Part shown: in pieces, positions 59,584 to 60,180 of the stretch
How the letters are laid out: each line of letters starts with the position of its first letter
Position numbering within the stretch: the first letter of the stretch is position 1
Origin: Sphingomonas sp.
GTDB lineage: Bacteria; Pseudomonadota; Alphaproteobacteria; Sphingomonadales; Sphingomonadaceae
Direction: 5' to 3'
Assembly (NCBI GenBank): GCA_017849555.1
Contig: JAFIGU010000031.1
Span: 1-60,180, forward strand
DNA: 60,180 nucleotides
The notes under the pieces: generated by a model
Told to the model about the DNA's origin: nothing
The model's input: the letters and a program-made list of their open reading frames with translations, nothing else
Database searches by the model: none
Made by a program: the position numbers and the translations under genes

Positions 59584-59720
59584 CAGAGGATGAGCTTGAT
59601 CCCAATCTCGTTGCGGGGTCGGGTCGTCGTGTTGAATATGGCATCATAGCCCCCCCACGTTTCTACAACCCCGCAATAGCGTATGCGCAGCAATCACGTC
59701 TCGAAGCAGATAGTTCTTGA
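59580..59720 (+). CDS. 46-residue coupled ORF, possible relic of a Cys/Met-metabolism PLP enzyme
   Basis: Starts MTEDELDPNLVAGSGRRVEY with an ATGA overlap onto the preceding stop. The part NLVAGSGRRVEYGIIAPPRF-YN is reminiscent of the N-terminus of cystathionine beta/gamma-lyases (a TRLV-x-AGR...G-x-V-x-PPV pattern), after which the frame stops. It may be a truncated remnant or a genuine small protein; weak evidence. Confidence 0.35.
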   Translation: MTEDELDPNLVAGSGRRVEYGIIAPPRFYNPAIAYAQQSRLEADSS

Positions 59721-59765
59721 GGTGTCACGCTACCTAATCTTCGACGGCCACCCGGGGTTACCATT

Positions 59766-60180
59766 ATGATTACTTCATACGGCGTCAGCGGACCCAATGT
59801 CGCTAAGGCGCGTGCATCGTTGCTCTTCAAGGAGCTCGCATTTGACGAGGTTGATGTCGATCTTGTCCGTAAGTCCCAAGAGTTCCTGTTCTTGACACCT
59901 ATCGGCAGGGTCCCGTTGATCTATGATGATGGCATGATCGTTCATGACAGTCTGTTCATCGCCGAGTATCTTGATCGTAGATTCCCTAAAACTATGCCAT
60001 TGTTACCAGAAGTGCTTGATAAGCGCGTGAAGACATACACAACTGTTGCCCTGCTGGAGCGACTATTCACCATATCGGCTCCCCTAGTTGCCAAACGTTT
60101 GAATTTCTTCGATTCGGTCGATCCGCCCACGGCCGCACGCCTCGCGCCCAACGACTCGCAGCGCATCCAGCGCGCGCTCG
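59766..60180 (+). CDS. Glutathione S-transferase family protein (partial, runs off the window)
   Basis: ATG 59766 opens a frame still open at 60180 (138 residues seen). MITSYGVSGPNVAKARASLL, then LTPIGRVPLIYDDGMIVHDSLFIAEYLDRRFP form the thioredoxin-like GST N-domain: the cis-proline is in GRVPLI and the glutathione-gamma-glutamyl-binding Glu/Asp-Ser is replaced by HDS. The helical C-domain begins near residue 80. The catalytic Ser/Cys position of the first helix (SGPNVAKAR) holds Ser. It is likely part of the cargo and could detoxify or isomerise a pathway intermediate. Confidence 0.82.
   Translation, partial: MITSYGVSGPNVAKARASLLFKELAFDEVDVDLVRKSQEFLFLTPIGRVPLIYDDGMIVHDSLFIAEYLDRRFPKTMPLLPEVLDKRVKTYTTVALLERLFTISAPLVAKRLNFFDSVDPPTAARLAPNDSQRIQRAL

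Overview
The window looks like the chromosome of a GC-rich alphaproteobacterium of the sphingomonad group (Sphingomonas or a close relative). The support is the very high GC of the first 27 kb, a phasin with a long Ala/Pro/Lys-rich N-terminus, ATGA-type gene overlaps, the TonB-dependent receptor style, and several families of short intergenic palindromes. This assignment is inference from gene content; no rRNA or marker gene was available to confirm it.

Region 1 (1-27,194) is housekeeping chromosome. It holds a hotdog thioesterase, a TSUP permease, an AlaC-like aminotransferase, the PHA pair phaC-phasin, clpS, murA, threonine synthase, the heat-shock pair hrcA-grpE, alanine dehydrogenase, a soluble NAD-dependent molybdenum formate dehydrogenase operon (fdsG-B-A-D, with no fdsC), PEP carboxylase, an oligopeptidase B-dedA-thioesterase operon, a YedI-type membrane protein, an M24 aminopeptidase and a tRNA-Thr(GGT). 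A terminator-bounded small RNA candidate lies in the ptrB-yedI gap.

Region 2 (27,195-43,638) begins at the 3' end of the tRNA-Thr gene and is the conserved backbone of an integrative and conjugative/mobilizable element. It carries DUF932, DUF2958, ParB-like, toprim, DUF2493 and DUF736 proteins. These are followed by a split DUF6499/DUF2285 activator (FseA-like, apparently joined by a +1 frameshift), an RdfS-like excisionase, a TraF-type S26 peptidase, a lytic transglycosylase, TraC/TraD, a candidate oriT, a TraA relaxase-helicase and a VirD4-type coupling protein. The order fseA-rdfS-traF-transglycosylase-relaxase-coupling protein follows the Mesorhizobium symbiosis ICE plan. No integrase and no mating-pair-formation (trb/virB) genes are in view, so the element must continue beyond the window or be incomplete. 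Several of its genes have long, structured 5' leaders.

Region 3 (43,639-60,180) has visibly lower GC and looks like catabolic cargo. One part is an Lrp-type regulator divergent from a fused 2-oxoacid (indolepyruvate-type) ferredoxin oxidoreductase and an acyl-CoA dehydrogenase. The other part is an operon of a HyuA-like hydantoinase/oxoprolinase, a DUF917 (S-methyl-thiohydantoin desulfurase-like) protein and a branched-chain aminotransferase. With it come a large MalT/LAL-type LuxR regulator, an Asp/Glu/hydantoin racemase, a TonB-dependent receptor, an orphan 122-aa protein and a partial glutathione S-transferase. A decayed amino-acid (Leu/Val/Phe) dehydrogenase lies next to the aminotransferase.

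The simplest joint reading is uptake of a cyclic amide (hydantoin-, thiohydantoin- or lactam-like) through the outer-membrane receptor, racemisation, and ring opening by HyuA/DUF917. The released amino acid would be transaminated, the 2-oxo acid converted to an acyl-CoA, and the acyl-CoA dehydrogenated. CTACT/AGTAG palindromes recur with the same layout upstream of hyuA and of the racemase, and once more before the orphan gene. They are the likely operators of the LuxR regulator and define a candidate regulon. The substrate is not known from sequence.
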